Shown: piece by piece, positions 28,487 to 37,475 of the stretch
How the letters are laid out: each line of letters opens with the position of its first letter
How positions within the stretch are numbered: position 1 is the stretch's first letter
Source of the DNA: Vibrio gazogenes
Lineage (GTDB): Bacteria; Pseudomonadota; Gammaproteobacteria; Enterobacterales; Vibrionaceae
Reading direction: 5' to 3'
Length of the DNA: 64,000 nt
Assembly (NCBI RefSeq): GCF_002196515.1
Contig: NZ_CP018835.1
Location: 1,612,001 to 1,676,000 of the forward strand
Position numbers and translations under genes: made by a program
The notes under the pieces: model-generated
Seen by the model: the letters and a program-made list of their open reading frames with translations, nothing else
The model's database searches: none
Told to the model about the DNA's origin: nothing

Positions 28487-29389
28487 ATGGACAATCGACT
28501 ACGTTATCTTTCAGCGCTGCGTTTTTTCGAATCGGCTTCTCGTCTTAAAAGTTATAGTAAAGCGGCTGAAGAACTGTGTGTCACTCAGGCAGCCATAAGC
28601 CAAAAGCTCCGACAACTTGAAGATCGCTTGGGATGTAAATTATTTATCCGTCGTGGACGTGAAATGCATCTGACAGATAAGGGACAGATACTTCACAAGC
28701 ATCTCAATGACGGTTTTAAACACATCATCACTGGATTAAACAGAATTCAGAATGAGCCACTCGAAGGAATGCTGAACGTCAGTGCCCCTCGTTCATTCTC
28801 CACACGTTGGTTAATGCCTAGACTGTGGAAGTTCACGATGGCGTACCCACATGTCCCGATTCGGGTACAAACGGTGAAGGAGATCGATATTCGCCATACC
28901 GAAACTGATGTATTGATCTGGCAAGGCAATGACAGTGTCAAACATCTGGATTTAGATCAAGAGACACTATTTGAAGAAGACATCTATCCTTATTGCTCTC
29001 CGCAACTCGCGAAATCAATGAAGTTCGATAGTCCAGAGCAACTCCTGAACTGTTGGTTAATTGATTTTCACACGGCTTCTTTTAGTTGGGAGCAATGGTT
29101 TCGCAGTGCAAACGTCAGTGCCAAAAGAGGAGGTATTCAATGGATGGAAGTAAGTAGCTTTGATATGGCGATCAATGCGGTAGTCGCCGGACATGGCGCA
29201 TGTCTGGCGACTGAAAGTATTTCGGCAGACTTTGTTGAACGAGGTCTGTTAGTTAAGCCATTCAATATCGGACTCACCCCCGGAATTCGCTATTCTGTCA
29301 TTAGTGACCCTTCTTCTTCACGGGGTCTAAGAGTCAATGTATTTAAATCGTGGTTACAAAAAGAACTAAATGTCCAATCGGGAAGTTAA
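28487..29389 (+). CDS. LysR-family transcriptional regulator, GcvA-like
   Basis: A 300-aa regulator with an N-terminal winged helix-turn-helix (SYSKAAEELCVTQAAISQKLRQLEDRLGC, residues about 22-50) and a C-terminal effector-binding domain (from about 90) resembling GcvA (SAPRSFSTRWLMPRLWKF, VVAGHGACLATE). The effector is unknown; no glycine-cleavage genes are near. Its divergent neighbour is the DUF1127-like gene, the most probable target. Confidence 0.88.
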   Translation: MDNRLRYLSALRFFESASRLKSYSKAAEELCVTQAAISQKLRQLEDRLGCKLFIRRGREMHLTDKGQILHKHLNDGFKHIITGLNRIQNEPLEGMLNVSAPRSFSTRWLMPRLWKFTMAYPHVPIRVQTVKEIDIRHTETDVLIWQGNDSVKHLDLDQETLFEEDIYPYCSPQLAKSMKFDSPEQLLNCWLIDFHTASFSWEQWFRSANVSAKRGGIQWMEVSSFDMAINAVVAGHGACLATESISADFVERGLLVKPFNIGLTPGIRYSVISDPSSSRGLRVNVFKSWLQKELNVQSGS

Positions 29390-29478
29390 CACCGAATCAG
29401 TTGCGCCACGTATCAAACAAATAGCACAATCCAGATAGCGTATTACGATGAGAGCGTTTGTTTATCAGCAAGGGGAAC

Positions 29479-30231
29479 TCATACATTCCCAACCCCGCCA
29501 TCAATCAGCAGTTCGGAGCCAAGCATATAAGAGGACTCATCGGAGGCAAGGAAAACAGCCGCTTTTGCCAGTTCGAGCGGAGTGCCCAAGCGTTTCAATG
29601 GAACCAACTCTTTGACTTGGTTTATCAGCGCCTCTTGTTCATGTTCCGGTAAGCCAAATTTGTCAAATGCCTCCGTCAATGTCGGTCCCGGACTCAGTGT
29701 ATTGACGCGAATCCCCAGATGTTTCAGCTCCCCCGATAATGTCCGGGCAAGCGATATCAGCCCGGCTTTACTGGCCGCGTAAACGCTGCTTTGCGGTAAT
29801 CCGATTTGTGCTGAAACACTCCCGCATAAAATAACAGACGCCGAGTCAGACAGTAACGGCAGTAATGCACGAATAAGAAAGAAAGGGCCTTTTAAGTTGG
29901 TGTTCATGACCCGATCAAAGGCGGCTTCATCCCATTCATTGAATGGTTGGTGTGTCACATCTCCGGCGTTAATATACACAACATCAAGTCGCGGGAACTG
30001 TCGTTTGATGTTGTCTGCTAAAGCCTGCTGCTGTTGGATATCGGCAGCATCGCTTTGAATCGTTACCGCATTTTCACCTAAATCGCTTTTTGCCCTTTCC
30101 AAGCCCGCTTCACTGCGACCTGTGATTGCAACGCGGGCACCTTCCAAACAAAACTGCTTTGCGGTTTCCAAGCCGATCCCGGCAGAGCCTCCGGTGATCA
30201 ACGCATATTTATTCTGTAATCTGAATGTCAT
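29479..30231 (-). CDS. Short-chain dehydrogenase/reductase (classical SDR)
   Basis: A 250-aa NAD(P)-dependent oxidoreductase. It has the cofactor loop TGGSAGIG near residue 13, NAG in VYINAGD near 82, Ser near 133 (LCGSVSAQIG) and the catalytic pair in YAASKAG near 150. The substrate cannot be told. Start placed at the ATG at 30231, four bases after AGAGGA; in-frame ATGs at 30234 and 30258 are alternatives. It is divergent from an HxlR regulator, with which it shares a 75-base intergenic region, so the regulator very likely controls it. Confidence 0.85.
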   Translation of the reverse strand: MTFRLQNKYALITGGSAGIGLETAKQFCLEGARVAITGRSEAGLERAKSDLGENAVTIQSDAADIQQQQALADNIKRQFPRLDVVYINAGDVTHQPFNEWDEAAFDRVMNTNLKGPFFLIRALLPLLSDSASVILCGSVSAQIGLPQSSVYAASKAGLISLARTLSGELKHLGIRVNTLSPGPTLTEAFDKFGLPEHEQEALINQVKELVPLKRLGTPLELAKAAVFLASDESSYMLGSELLIDGGVGNV

Positions 30232-30306
30232 CATGTCCTCTGTTGTACTTGTCCTCATGTAAAGGCATTATGACAACCATAGTTTCAATTGAATAGTAGG
30301 TACCAA

Positions 30307-30693
30307 ATGGATACTAATGGAGAAAATTTAAATCAAGCCATAATAAATAGCGAATCAGGTTGCCCTATGGTGGATTTTGTCAACATTGTTTCAGGTAAGT
30401 GGGCAATCCCGATTCTCTATCGGCTAATTGTGACGAACGATGTGATACGGTTTGGGGAATTACAGCGCGCTATCGGTCCAATCACCCAGAAGGAATTAAC
30501 CAAGCAACTGAGGTCGTTTGAAAAGCGCGGACTGGTGATGAGAACTGTCTATCCGGAAATGCCCCCCAGAGTCGAATATTGTGTTACCGACTTGGGGAGA
30601 ACCCTGAAGCCAACTTTAGATTCCTTAGCGCAGTGGATGACCGAACACCGAGAACAACTGATTCAAGAATCAACGTCATCAACTGAGTCTTAG
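30307..30693 (+). CDS. HxlR/MarR-like winged-helix transcriptional regulator
   Basis: A 128-aa HxlR-family DNA-binding protein. After a short N-terminal arm with a Cys (SGCPMVDFVNIVSGKWAIPIL) comes the winged helix (FGELQRAIGPITQKELTKQL) and the wing segment PPRVEYCVTDLGRTL. The N-terminal Cys is typical of members that sense electrophiles or oxidants. Starts at the ATG 30307; a TTG at 30289 extends it by six residues. Divergent from the SDR gene, which it probably represses until a reactive compound is met (inference). Confidence 0.87.
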   Translation: MDTNGENLNQAIINSESGCPMVDFVNIVSGKWAIPILYRLIVTNDVIRFGELQRAIGPITQKELTKQLRSFEKRGLVMRTVYPEMPPRVEYCVTDLGRTLKPTLDSLAQWMTEHREQLIQESTSSTES

Positions 30694-30759
30694 CTTAAAA
30701 TGATATCAGCATCAGGCAGCCGCACGCTCACCGGAAACAACAAATAAGAATCTCTGTTT

Positions 30760-33198
30760 TCATGTCCGGTCTCTCACCGTCCACACCCCATTATCGAAGA
30801 AAGCGAGTTGGTGTTGCTCAAACCGGGCAAGATAAAGCCACTGATTATCGACCAACTGTTTGACCATCGGATGGCGACTCAATACCGACTCAATTGCAGC
30901 TTCAGGCGCATCAATGACCACCGTTAGCCGCAGTGGTTCGTGCCGCCATTGCTGACCATCGTGCAGCGACTGACGGGAAAGCCCGATACGCAAGTCACCC
31001 CCGTTACCTTCAAACACCCCCAGTCGCCCACCAACAACGTTATGCAAGGTTTTATTGCCGGAACCATAGCGATGATGATCAACCGTCGAGGCGTAATACT
31101 GCATGTTAATCCAGTTGGTGACGATCATCGGTGCAGTCATAATTTGTGCTAACCCACTAGCATCGGCATCTTGCTCATGTCGGTATTCGTGAAGGAAGGT
31201 TCGACCGTCCAGCTTGAGACCGCGAGTTCTTGCTCTTGGCGCAATAATAAAAGCCGCGTTATTGACCAGCCCCCACTCCGGACGTGTTTGCGCCCAATCG
31301 TGGGCACGATGTTTGATTCGCTTTTGAACGGAATGCTGCGATTGATGGGGCAGCCCTAATTGTGGTGCACGTTCCATCCGCGCCCCAAGAGATGCCGCAT
31401 CCAGTTGAGCACGCCATGCATTCAGTGAGTGCTGGACTGGCTCATCCAAATCATCCGTGTCATACAGTGACAACGCTTCGGTGGTGGTATTGTGTAATCC
31501 GGCAACAAAGTAAGTAGTATCAGGGATTTGAATACCACGTTGCGCTAAACCTTCCCGGACGACAGGTCGATTGAGCAGCTGTGCCAAAGCCCGGACATTC
31601 ACTTCTCCGCTTTGACCACAACAAGCACCGCAATCCAGACCGGCACGATGAGGATTATTAGCACTCTCGCTGCCATGGCCGATGAGTAGCACAAACGGTG
31701 CAAATTTGTGAGTCAGCCCCATCCCTTTCAGGACATTTTCAGCCAACGTCACTTGCTGTTCTGCATCAGCGCGTAGTGTCGGACGCAGCCGCTGAGCACT
31801 CGCAGCCGACAGCCCCGGAGCTTGGGCTGAATGCCCATGAAGCGGTAAAACCCGTTTGATCAACTTTCCGACATAGCTTAACCCCAACGCTTCGACCAGC
31901 GTAAAGGTTGACGCGGGCATGGTATTAAACCACGACCACCCCGATTCGCGCTGCAATACTGTCTGCCTCTTCTTCGCCAGCGCAGCGTCGTGTTCGTGGC
32001 AACCGACGCTGTCACACACGGTAAGTGATGGTGCCAACAACCCGGGAAGCTGCGGACGCTGAATCTGCGTCCCGAGCGGCGTATAACTGACCGGCAGACC
32101 GAAAAACCCAGCGAACCCAAGGGTGTGAATCTCGTCCCCTTGCGCTTCAAGATGGCGTCGGATCACTTCAGAACGGACATCGATACAAAATGCAGCCTGA
32201 ATTTTCGGGGCAGGTTGAATATCCGGCACTGGCTGGGTGAACGCTTGACTGAGCTGACGCTGATAACTGATTTCATGGGCGCGTTGCCAGATCAAGCGCA
32301 TATTGACCGTCTGCGGCCGATACGCAAGGAAATGTTGCTGCCAGCGATGTTGCCAGCGTTGCCAGACGGAGCCGGAATGACGATTCTGATCATCCACCAG
32401 CCACTCCCAGCTGAGACGAATCGCCAGTAAATCCATCAACGTTTCATCATCTTGTTGCGATAACTGCGCCTGCCACTTGAGATAAGCCCCCCATGCTGCC
32501 CAACCACTGATCCGATAAATTACCGCTTGCAGGTAGTCTTGCCACTGCTCGGGAGCGAGGTCCAATTGGGTTAACACCTGCCTGATCTGCTCACGCGGCG
32601 TCATTGCCATCTCCGTAGCCCGCCGCGGAATATGTGCGGCTCTCATCAGTAAGGCAACGCTGTGATCATGGCACATCGCGTCACGCCAGCTTTGATACAA
32701 ACGCACATCACTGTGCGGATGCCAGTCCGCCTGATCCTGATCGAAATAGGCGGCACAAAACTGGGCGATTTGATGAGTGATGGTATCGCACCACGCTGGC
32801 TCTTGATTCAGATGCCGCTGACTGTCAAGCATATCGCACAACAAAGGCGCCGGTGTCGGGGAAACATCATCCTCTTGCAATGCAGCGATGACAGCCGCAA
32901 TGTCCGGTGCTTCTGCCACAGGTAATCGTGTCAGCGCTTGCGCCAGATCGGCTTCGGTTATTGTGCCTTTTTCCCAACGTTCACGGTAATAATCCAGCGG
33001 CATTGCCATCGGCGACCCCGCAAATTGAGCAAGCTGGTGCGCGACCTCGGCAAAAGGGCGATCAATCCATGACCAATATGGGTTCACAGCAATCATCCGA
33101 TCCAGCGGCCAGTTTGGCGCAATACTGTCACATGCCGCTTCAATTGCAGCATTCAGCAGCGTCGTGGTGTTGATATCATGGCGAGACAAAGCGGTCAT
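30760..33198 (-). CDS. dabA: DabA, zinc-dependent inorganic-carbon accumulation subunit (DUF2309)
   Basis: An 812-aa cytoplasmic, membrane-associated protein with a beta-carbonic-anhydrase-like active site. The expected zinc and catalytic residues are all present: Cys338 and Asp340 in FCIDVRSEV, His508 in IGHGSES, Cys523 in LDCGACCG. Spacing equals that of Halothiobacillus DabA (C351, D353, H524, C539). With DabB it forms an energy-coupled CO2-to-bicarbonate pump, which in Vibrio cholerae supports growth in air-level CO2. Its ATG overlaps the dabB stop (ATGA), so the two are co-translated. Sequence intact. Confidence 0.95.
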   Translation of the reverse strand: MTALSRHDINTTTLLNAAIEAACDSIAPNWPLDRMIAVNPYWSWIDRPFAEVAHQLAQFAGSPMAMPLDYYRERWEKGTITEADLAQALTRLPVAEAPDIAAVIAALQEDDVSPTPAPLLCDMLDSQRHLNQEPAWCDTITHQIAQFCAAYFDQDQADWHPHSDVRLYQSWRDAMCHDHSVALLMRAAHIPRRATEMAMTPREQIRQVLTQLDLAPEQWQDYLQAVIYRISGWAAWGAYLKWQAQLSQQDDETLMDLLAIRLSWEWLVDDQNRHSGSVWQRWQHRWQQHFLAYRPQTVNMRLIWQRAHEISYQRQLSQAFTQPVPDIQPAPKIQAAFCIDVRSEVIRRHLEAQGDEIHTLGFAGFFGLPVSYTPLGTQIQRPQLPGLLAPSLTVCDSVGCHEHDAALAKKRQTVLQRESGWSWFNTMPASTFTLVEALGLSYVGKLIKRVLPLHGHSAQAPGLSAASAQRLRPTLRADAEQQVTLAENVLKGMGLTHKFAPFVLLIGHGSESANNPHRAGLDCGACCGQSGEVNVRALAQLLNRPVVREGLAQRGIQIPDTTYFVAGLHNTTTEALSLYDTDDLDEPVQHSLNAWRAQLDAASLGARMERAPQLGLPHQSQHSVQKRIKHRAHDWAQTRPEWGLVNNAAFIIAPRARTRGLKLDGRTFLHEYRHEQDADASGLAQIMTAPMIVTNWINMQYYASTVDHHRYGSGNKTLHNVVGGRLGVFEGNGGDLRIGLSRQSLHDGQQWRHEPLRLTVVIDAPEAAIESVLSRHPMVKQLVDNQWLYLARFEQHQLAFFDNGVWTVRDRT

Positions 33199-34730
33199 AC
33201 AGATTCTCCGACAGTTGAATGATTGCGGTTGGCCTGCGTCTGAGCTTGCTCAAGCGTCAGTTTTGCCGGCCAGATTTTGAAAGTGAAACGGGTAAATGTC
33301 TCATCGAGATAAAATCCGTTATATGCCCAAGGATAGAGACGTTTCACCACTCGGCTGTGCGGGTAACAACGGATCCCCACTTGACCGAGATACAACAGGA
33401 TAAACACCACGCAGACAAATCCGAGTAACCCGACCTGTTCCGGACCGGTTGAAGGAGCAATGTGCGCAAATGTACTGTGCCATAGCAGATACAGATGTAA
33501 GACCACACCACTTCGCAACACTCCGGTCACTAAACCCGAGCCGACGGTGTTTGTTGCACGCCAGAACAGCGGTGCACAACCCAAGATCAGAATCACACTG
33601 GCGGAAAGCGGTAACGACAGGTTCGCTAACCACTGCTGCCATAACATCTGCACGCCGAGAACCACGACAGCAGAGCACAATACCGAGCCGAATACCCCGT
33701 GAATTCGAACCACTGGGGGGAAATAGTCCTGATGGATCGTCTGCGCAACGACCTCACCTGCACTCAGAAAGTGATACGCTTTGTACACGGAATGGGCTAT
33801 CAGATGGAGCAGCGCCAGTTCGTACAGTCCAAGACCGATTTCCATCAGCATAAATCCCATTTGGGCGCAGGTTGACCACGCCAAACGCACTTTAATACTG
33901 ATACGTGTCATCATTACCCATCCGGCCAGTAAAGCGGTGGTACTGCCGACAATCACCAAGACGGATTGTGCCAGAGGCGCAAGATTGAGCAGCGCTGCCA
34001 GTGAAATCATCACGAATCCCCCCATATTGACCACCCCGGCATGCAATAACGCCGATACCGGAGTCGGTGCTTCCATCACCTGAATTAACCAACCATGCAA
34101 TGGTAACTGTGCGGTTTTAAGAATCGCAGCAACCGCAAACAATAAAGCGGCAATATTTAATTCCGGTGAGAGGATAGTCATCTGCCCAAGTTGTTGATTG
34201 AGTACCGGCAGCGAGAAGCTTCCCAGTGCTTGGTAAATCAGAAACAACGCAGCGATCAAACAGACATCGGCCATTCGGCTGACCAGAAATTTTTTATGCG
34301 CCACGATTCTAGCTGCTTTACGCTCCCGGTAATGGGTGAGCAGAAAATGAAGGCTGAAACTACTCGCACTCCATGCCAGCATCATCACCAGCAGATTGTC
34401 ACTCTTCACCAGTAAGGCAACCGAGCCGAGCGTAAACAGAATCGCACGGACAAACCGACGCTGACCCGGATCACCTTCCAGATAACGAGAGGCATAATCA
34501 ATGATCACCCAACCGAGTAACGTAATCAGTAATCCCATCATGGTCGGTAACGCAGGCGGCAACGTTGCAGTCAGCAATCCTGAGCCCAAAGGAACAACAA
34601 AACTCACGAGTAACGCAAGGCGTGACGTGATACCAGCGATAGCCCACTCATGATTGCGGGCGACAAGGCAGACCAAGAAACCGAGTCCATACAGGGTGGC
34701 AATACAATGACCTCCCAGCGTCAAATCCAT
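33195..34730 (-). CDS. dabB: DabB, NuoL-like membrane subunit of the inorganic-carbon pump
   Basis: A 511-aa polytopic protein of the proton-conducting antiporter family (NuoL/MrpA-like), with about 13 helices. Recognisable are the conserved segments LPLHGWLIQVMEAPTPVSAL (Lys/His/Glu-type proton path) and LAWSTCAQMGFMLMEIGLG. It supplies proton or sodium motive force to DabA. The start at 34730 has AGGAGAG at good spacing; the frame open to 34904 would run through the LysR gene on the other strand and is rejected. Divergent from its probable LysR regulator. Confidence 0.93.
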   Translation of the reverse strand: MDLTLGGHCIATLYGLGFLVCLVARNHEWAIAGITSRLALLVSFVVPLGSGLLTATLPPALPTMMGLLITLLGWVIIDYASRYLEGDPGQRRFVRAILFTLGSVALLVKSDNLLVMMLAWSASSFSLHFLLTHYRERKAARIVAHKKFLVSRMADVCLIAALFLIYQALGSFSLPVLNQQLGQMTILSPELNIAALLFAVAAILKTAQLPLHGWLIQVMEAPTPVSALLHAGVVNMGGFVMISLAALLNLAPLAQSVLVIVGSTTALLAGWVMMTRISIKVRLAWSTCAQMGFMLMEIGLGLYELALLHLIAHSVYKAYHFLSAGEVVAQTIHQDYFPPVVRIHGVFGSVLCSAVVVLGVQMLWQQWLANLSLPLSASVILILGCAPLFWRATNTVGSGLVTGVLRSGVVLHLYLLWHSTFAHIAPSTGPEQVGLLGFVCVVFILLYLGQVGIRCYPHSRVVKRLYPWAYNGFYLDETFTRFTFKIWPAKLTLEQAQTQANRNHSTVGESV

Positions 34731-34820
34731 CAAACTGTCTCTCCTGAAAATGTGCATCAATTGGAGACGTATTGTTGCAGCAAGCCAAATGAGATGTAAA
34801 ATAGATAGATATTCACAAAA

Positions 34821-34839
34821 TGTTCTTTTAAAGTGAACA
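34821..34839. promoter_or_regulatory. Candidate LysR operator between dabB and its regulator
   Basis: TGTTC and GAACA arms separated by nine bases, a dyad close to the T-N11-A type, just before the LysR start and about 90 bases from the dabB start. Pattern only. Confidence 0.35.
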
Positions 34840-34844
34840 ATAGA

Positions 34845-35720
34845 ATGAGAAACCTCAATTTTCATCACCTGTACTATTTCTGGACTGTTGCGAAAGAAGG
34901 ACATTTGACCCGGTCAGCCCAAAAACTTAATGTCTCCCAATCCGCCCTCTCCTCCCAGATCAAACAGCTAGAAGAACAACTCGGCCATCACCTGTTCCAT
35001 CGTCAAGGGCGCACATTATTGCTGACGGATGTCGGTCATCTGGTACTTGAATATGCGGAAGGTATTTTTAATCTCGGCAGTGAATTACTGTCGGTGATGG
35101 AAAGTGGTGAACACCATCGTGTCCAGCAGTTACGAATCGGGGCGGTCGCTACGTTATCACGAAACTTTCAGGAGAACTTTCTGCGTCCGGTGATTGGTCA
35201 GGACAACATCAAACTAGCGCTGTGTTCTTCCAATTTTGACGATCTGCTTGAGCAGCTTCGCGTGCATAAACTGGACTTAATTCTCTCCAATCGTCCGGTT
35301 GCCTCAGATTCAACAACCCCGTGGCGATGTAAGTTAATTGCCCAGCAGGGAGTCTGTCTTGTCGGTCCCAATACGCGTGAATTCGAGACATTGTGTTTTC
35401 CACAAGATTTAATCCGCACCAAATTATTGTTACCGGGGCCAGACAGTGAGATTCGGACCCAATTTGATTTATATTGTGAACAACATGACTTGTCGGTAAC
35501 CCCCTATGCAGAGGTCGATGATATGGCAATGTTGCGGCTGTTAGCCCGCGATGCCGGTGCTATCGCTGTTCTCCCGGAGGTTGTCGTACAGGATGAAATT
35601 GTAGCCGGCACGCTGAAAAGTTATGCCAAATTAGAGTCTGTCGTCGAAAGCTTTTATGCCATTACTGCCAAACGGCATGTTGAATTACCGATCCTGAAAA
35701 AATTATTTAAAATTCTTTAA
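34845..35720 (+). CDS. LysR-family regulator divergent to dabBA
   Basis: A 291-aa regulator with the NhaR-like N-terminus NFHHLYYFWTVAKEGHLTRS, helix-turn-helix KLNVSQSALSSQIKQLEEQL, and an effector domain from residue about 88. Regulators of this kind stand next to dab operons in other gammaproteobacteria. The start is placed at ATG 34845; a GTG four codons earlier overlaps the candidate operator. It probably senses low CO2 or bicarbonate and controls dabBA (inference). Confidence 0.85.
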   Translation: MRNLNFHHLYYFWTVAKEGHLTRSAQKLNVSQSALSSQIKQLEEQLGHHLFHRQGRTLLLTDVGHLVLEYAEGIFNLGSELLSVMESGEHHRVQQLRIGAVATLSRNFQENFLRPVIGQDNIKLALCSSNFDDLLEQLRVHKLDLILSNRPVASDSTTPWRCKLIAQQGVCLVGPNTREFETLCFPQDLIRTKLLLPGPDSEIRTQFDLYCEQHDLSVTPYAEVDDMAMLRLLARDAGAIAVLPEVVVQDEIVAGTLKSYAKLESVVESFYAITAKRHVELPILKKLFKIL

Positions 35721-36038
35721 AGCGCTGTCGGTGATATTGAAATCCGTTAATAGACACAACGATATTAATCAGTGATTCAGCATCACGAGTTAAAAATAGT
35801 GATAACAATACAATCACAACATTCGGAGGCGTTGATTGTCGCCCTCAATAACTGTTCCTAAACGTAGATCACTGGCAGATAAAAATTGAAGGGAACTCGG
35901 TAGCGTCTCAGTTGAGCATCCACTTTGAAGGCCGATTGGATAAATGCCTGGACCGATGAAAGTTAGCCTGACACAGAATAATGAACAGTCTCACTATCGG
36001 ATGAATAGAAATAGATATCGGGTCATACTGTCCCCCGA
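35721..36038. other. Non-coding gap of about 320 bases
   Basis: No gene supported. A minus-strand frame of about 55 codons reads SSLQFLSASDLRLGTVIEGD but has no start codon. Junction between the dab region and the AT-rich array. Confidence 0.45.
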
Positions 36039-36485
36039 TTATCCGTGATTAAGCAATTTAAGATCACAGTAACTGGCAAACCGAGAATAATCACCATTTA
36101 CGCCAAAGACAAATCCAGTCACCACAGCATTTGAGAGTTCCAGTCGGAGCTCAAGTTGATTATCAATTTGCATCGTTATACTTCGAGTAACAATTTCTTG
36201 TGCCTTAAGTCCCATCATCTCAGGAATGTTTCTCCTGACATGTTTAAAGAGCTGATACTGTCTTAAACAAGAATAAAAATTCCCCAACCGGCCCGATTTC
36301 GGTATCCCTTCATATACACCAGAGATAAACTGATACGACGAATTTTTGTTAATTTTATGATCCAGTATCTGCTGAAATTCAAACAGCATCGTCTTATCAA
36401 CCTTGCTCTCTTGCGTTAAGTCAAATACAAGCAGAGCCAAAAATGGAACCGCGATAATTAAGCCTAAGATGTTTTTTCGCTTCAC
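36039..36485 (-). CDS. Membrane-anchored periplasmic protein, 148 aa (array paralogue A1)
   Basis: One of two paralogues. The start is GTG, with AGGA seven bases ahead. Residues 6-22 are an uncleaved signal anchor (ILGLIIAVPFLALLVFD), so the rest should face the periplasm, where Cys73 and Cys140 could pair. Residues 1-79 and 113-148 are nearly or fully identical to the protein at 37476-37922, while 80-112 differ strongly. I do not recognise the family. Position in an AT-rich group of small membrane proteins and the variable centre fit an immunity protein recognising different toxins, but this is inference. Confidence 0.7.
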   Translation of the reverse strand: MKRKNILGLIIAVPFLALLVFDLTQESKVDKTMLFEFQQILDHKINKNSSYQFISGVYEGIPKSGRLGNFYSCLRQYQLFKHVRRNIPEMMGLKAQEIVTRSITMQIDNQLELRLELSNAVVTGFVFGVNGDYSRFASYCDLKLLNHG

Positions 36486-36486
36486 T

Positions 36487-36693
36487 TCATTTTCCTACTT
36501 TCAATTCATAAAAAGGCATCTCAGAGATTGTTCCATTACTAAAATCATATGAAAATATCTGGAGAATATGAGGCCCTCTAATCATTCTGAATGATTGTTT
36601 GTTAAACCAACTGACTGATAATACCAATACCGAAGAACAATATATGTGTAGAAAAACAAAGAAAAATAAAAAAGTATTGAAGTATCTTGCCAA
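36487..36693 (-). CDS. Short membrane-anchored hypothetical protein, possibly a remnant
   Basis: A 68-codon frame from a TTG, with one N-terminal hydrophobic segment (FNTFLFFFVFLHIYCSSVLV) and a polar tail ending FYELKVGK. Its last codons contain the ribosome site of the 148-aa gene that follows by one base. A GTG frame in another phase starts at about the same place (MSFGKILQYFFIFLCF), suggesting a frameshift in a once longer gene. No family recognised. Confidence 0.4.
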   Translation of the reverse strand: MARYFNTFLFFFVFLHIYCSSVLVLSVSWFNKQSFRMIRGPHILQIFSYDFSNGTISEMPFYELKVGK

Positions 36694-36961
36694 ACGACAC
36701 CTCTATCTCTCTTCCACAGCAAAAAAATACTCTTCTCCCTTAGTATATCCATTGCCTTTTAAGCAAGTTAGGTAAGTCATCGTTGCTGCTTGTAGATATC
36801 ATCTCTCGCCACTATAGGAAACCTAATTTAAGGTCACTTGTGGTTGGTATTTGTTGGTATTTAGTCTGTGTTTTCAGCACACCAAAGCAAATATGAATCA
36901 GTTTTTTCATCGCCTTACCAAGTGCCTGTATTATACAGATGATGTTGGTTCGACATTCCAC
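36694..36961. other. Gap between array genes
   Basis: About 270 AT-rich bases with no gene; many stops in all frames. Confidence 0.4.
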
Positions 36962-37408
36962 TTAACTGACTTTTTTAACGAAACCTTTCGCTGTCACCGT
37001 ACATCGTTTTGTTAATTCAACTCTTTCTGCTTTGCTGTGAAAGCTAGAGTCTGAATACGAGAGTTTAGACCAAATCTTATAGCTATATACCACACCATCA
37101 TTTATATTTAAGGTAATATAGTGTTCATCATTATTACCTGCTACCCTCACATCATAAATCATATCTGATGCGTGAGGAATCCATCCTTCTTTTTTATAAG
37201 ATGACAGACAAATCAATCCATCCTTGCCTAATTTCCCGTGATATATTAATTCATCACCATGCACAATCTCTATCGTTGATGATGCACTGACATCCTTCAA
37301 GAATAGTGCATTATAATCAGGTTGATGAGAATCATGAAACAACCTGATTACAAAAATGCCAATTATGACTATGAATATAACTCTTAAGTAACGTTTGTAT
37401 TTATTCAT
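36962..37408 (-). CDS. Membrane-anchored protein, 148 aa (array gene B)
   Basis: A 148-aa product starting MNKYKRYLRVIFIVIIGIFV: a basic N-terminus and one transmembrane helix (about 10-24), then a periplasmic-type domain with two Cys (GLICLSS and KRCTVTA) rich in beta-forming residues. The same length and layout as paralogue A, but no clear sequence likeness. The frame is open upstream to 37534, overlapping paralogue A2; the ATG at 37408 after GGAATTC is preferred. Function unknown; immunity-like role possible. Confidence 0.6.
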   Translation of the reverse strand: MNKYKRYLRVIFIVIIGIFVIRLFHDSHQPDYNALFLKDVSASSTIEIVHGDELIYHGKLGKDGLICLSSYKKEGWIPHASDMIYDVRVAGNNDEHYITLNINDGVVYSYKIWSKLSYSDSSFHSKAERVELTKRCTVTAKGFVKKVS

Positions 37409-37475
37409 ATTGATTATTGAATTCCATATTGAATAACTTCTATTTATATGCCACTCAACGAATGATGAACCCAAT

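Noticed and set aside
34731..34904. 58-residue N-terminal extension of DabB
   Set aside because: Runs across the promoter and start of the divergent LysR gene; ATG 34730 has a good ribosome site.
35721..36038. 55-codon minus-strand frame (SSLQFLSASDLRLG)
   Set aside because: No start codon in frame and no family recognised.
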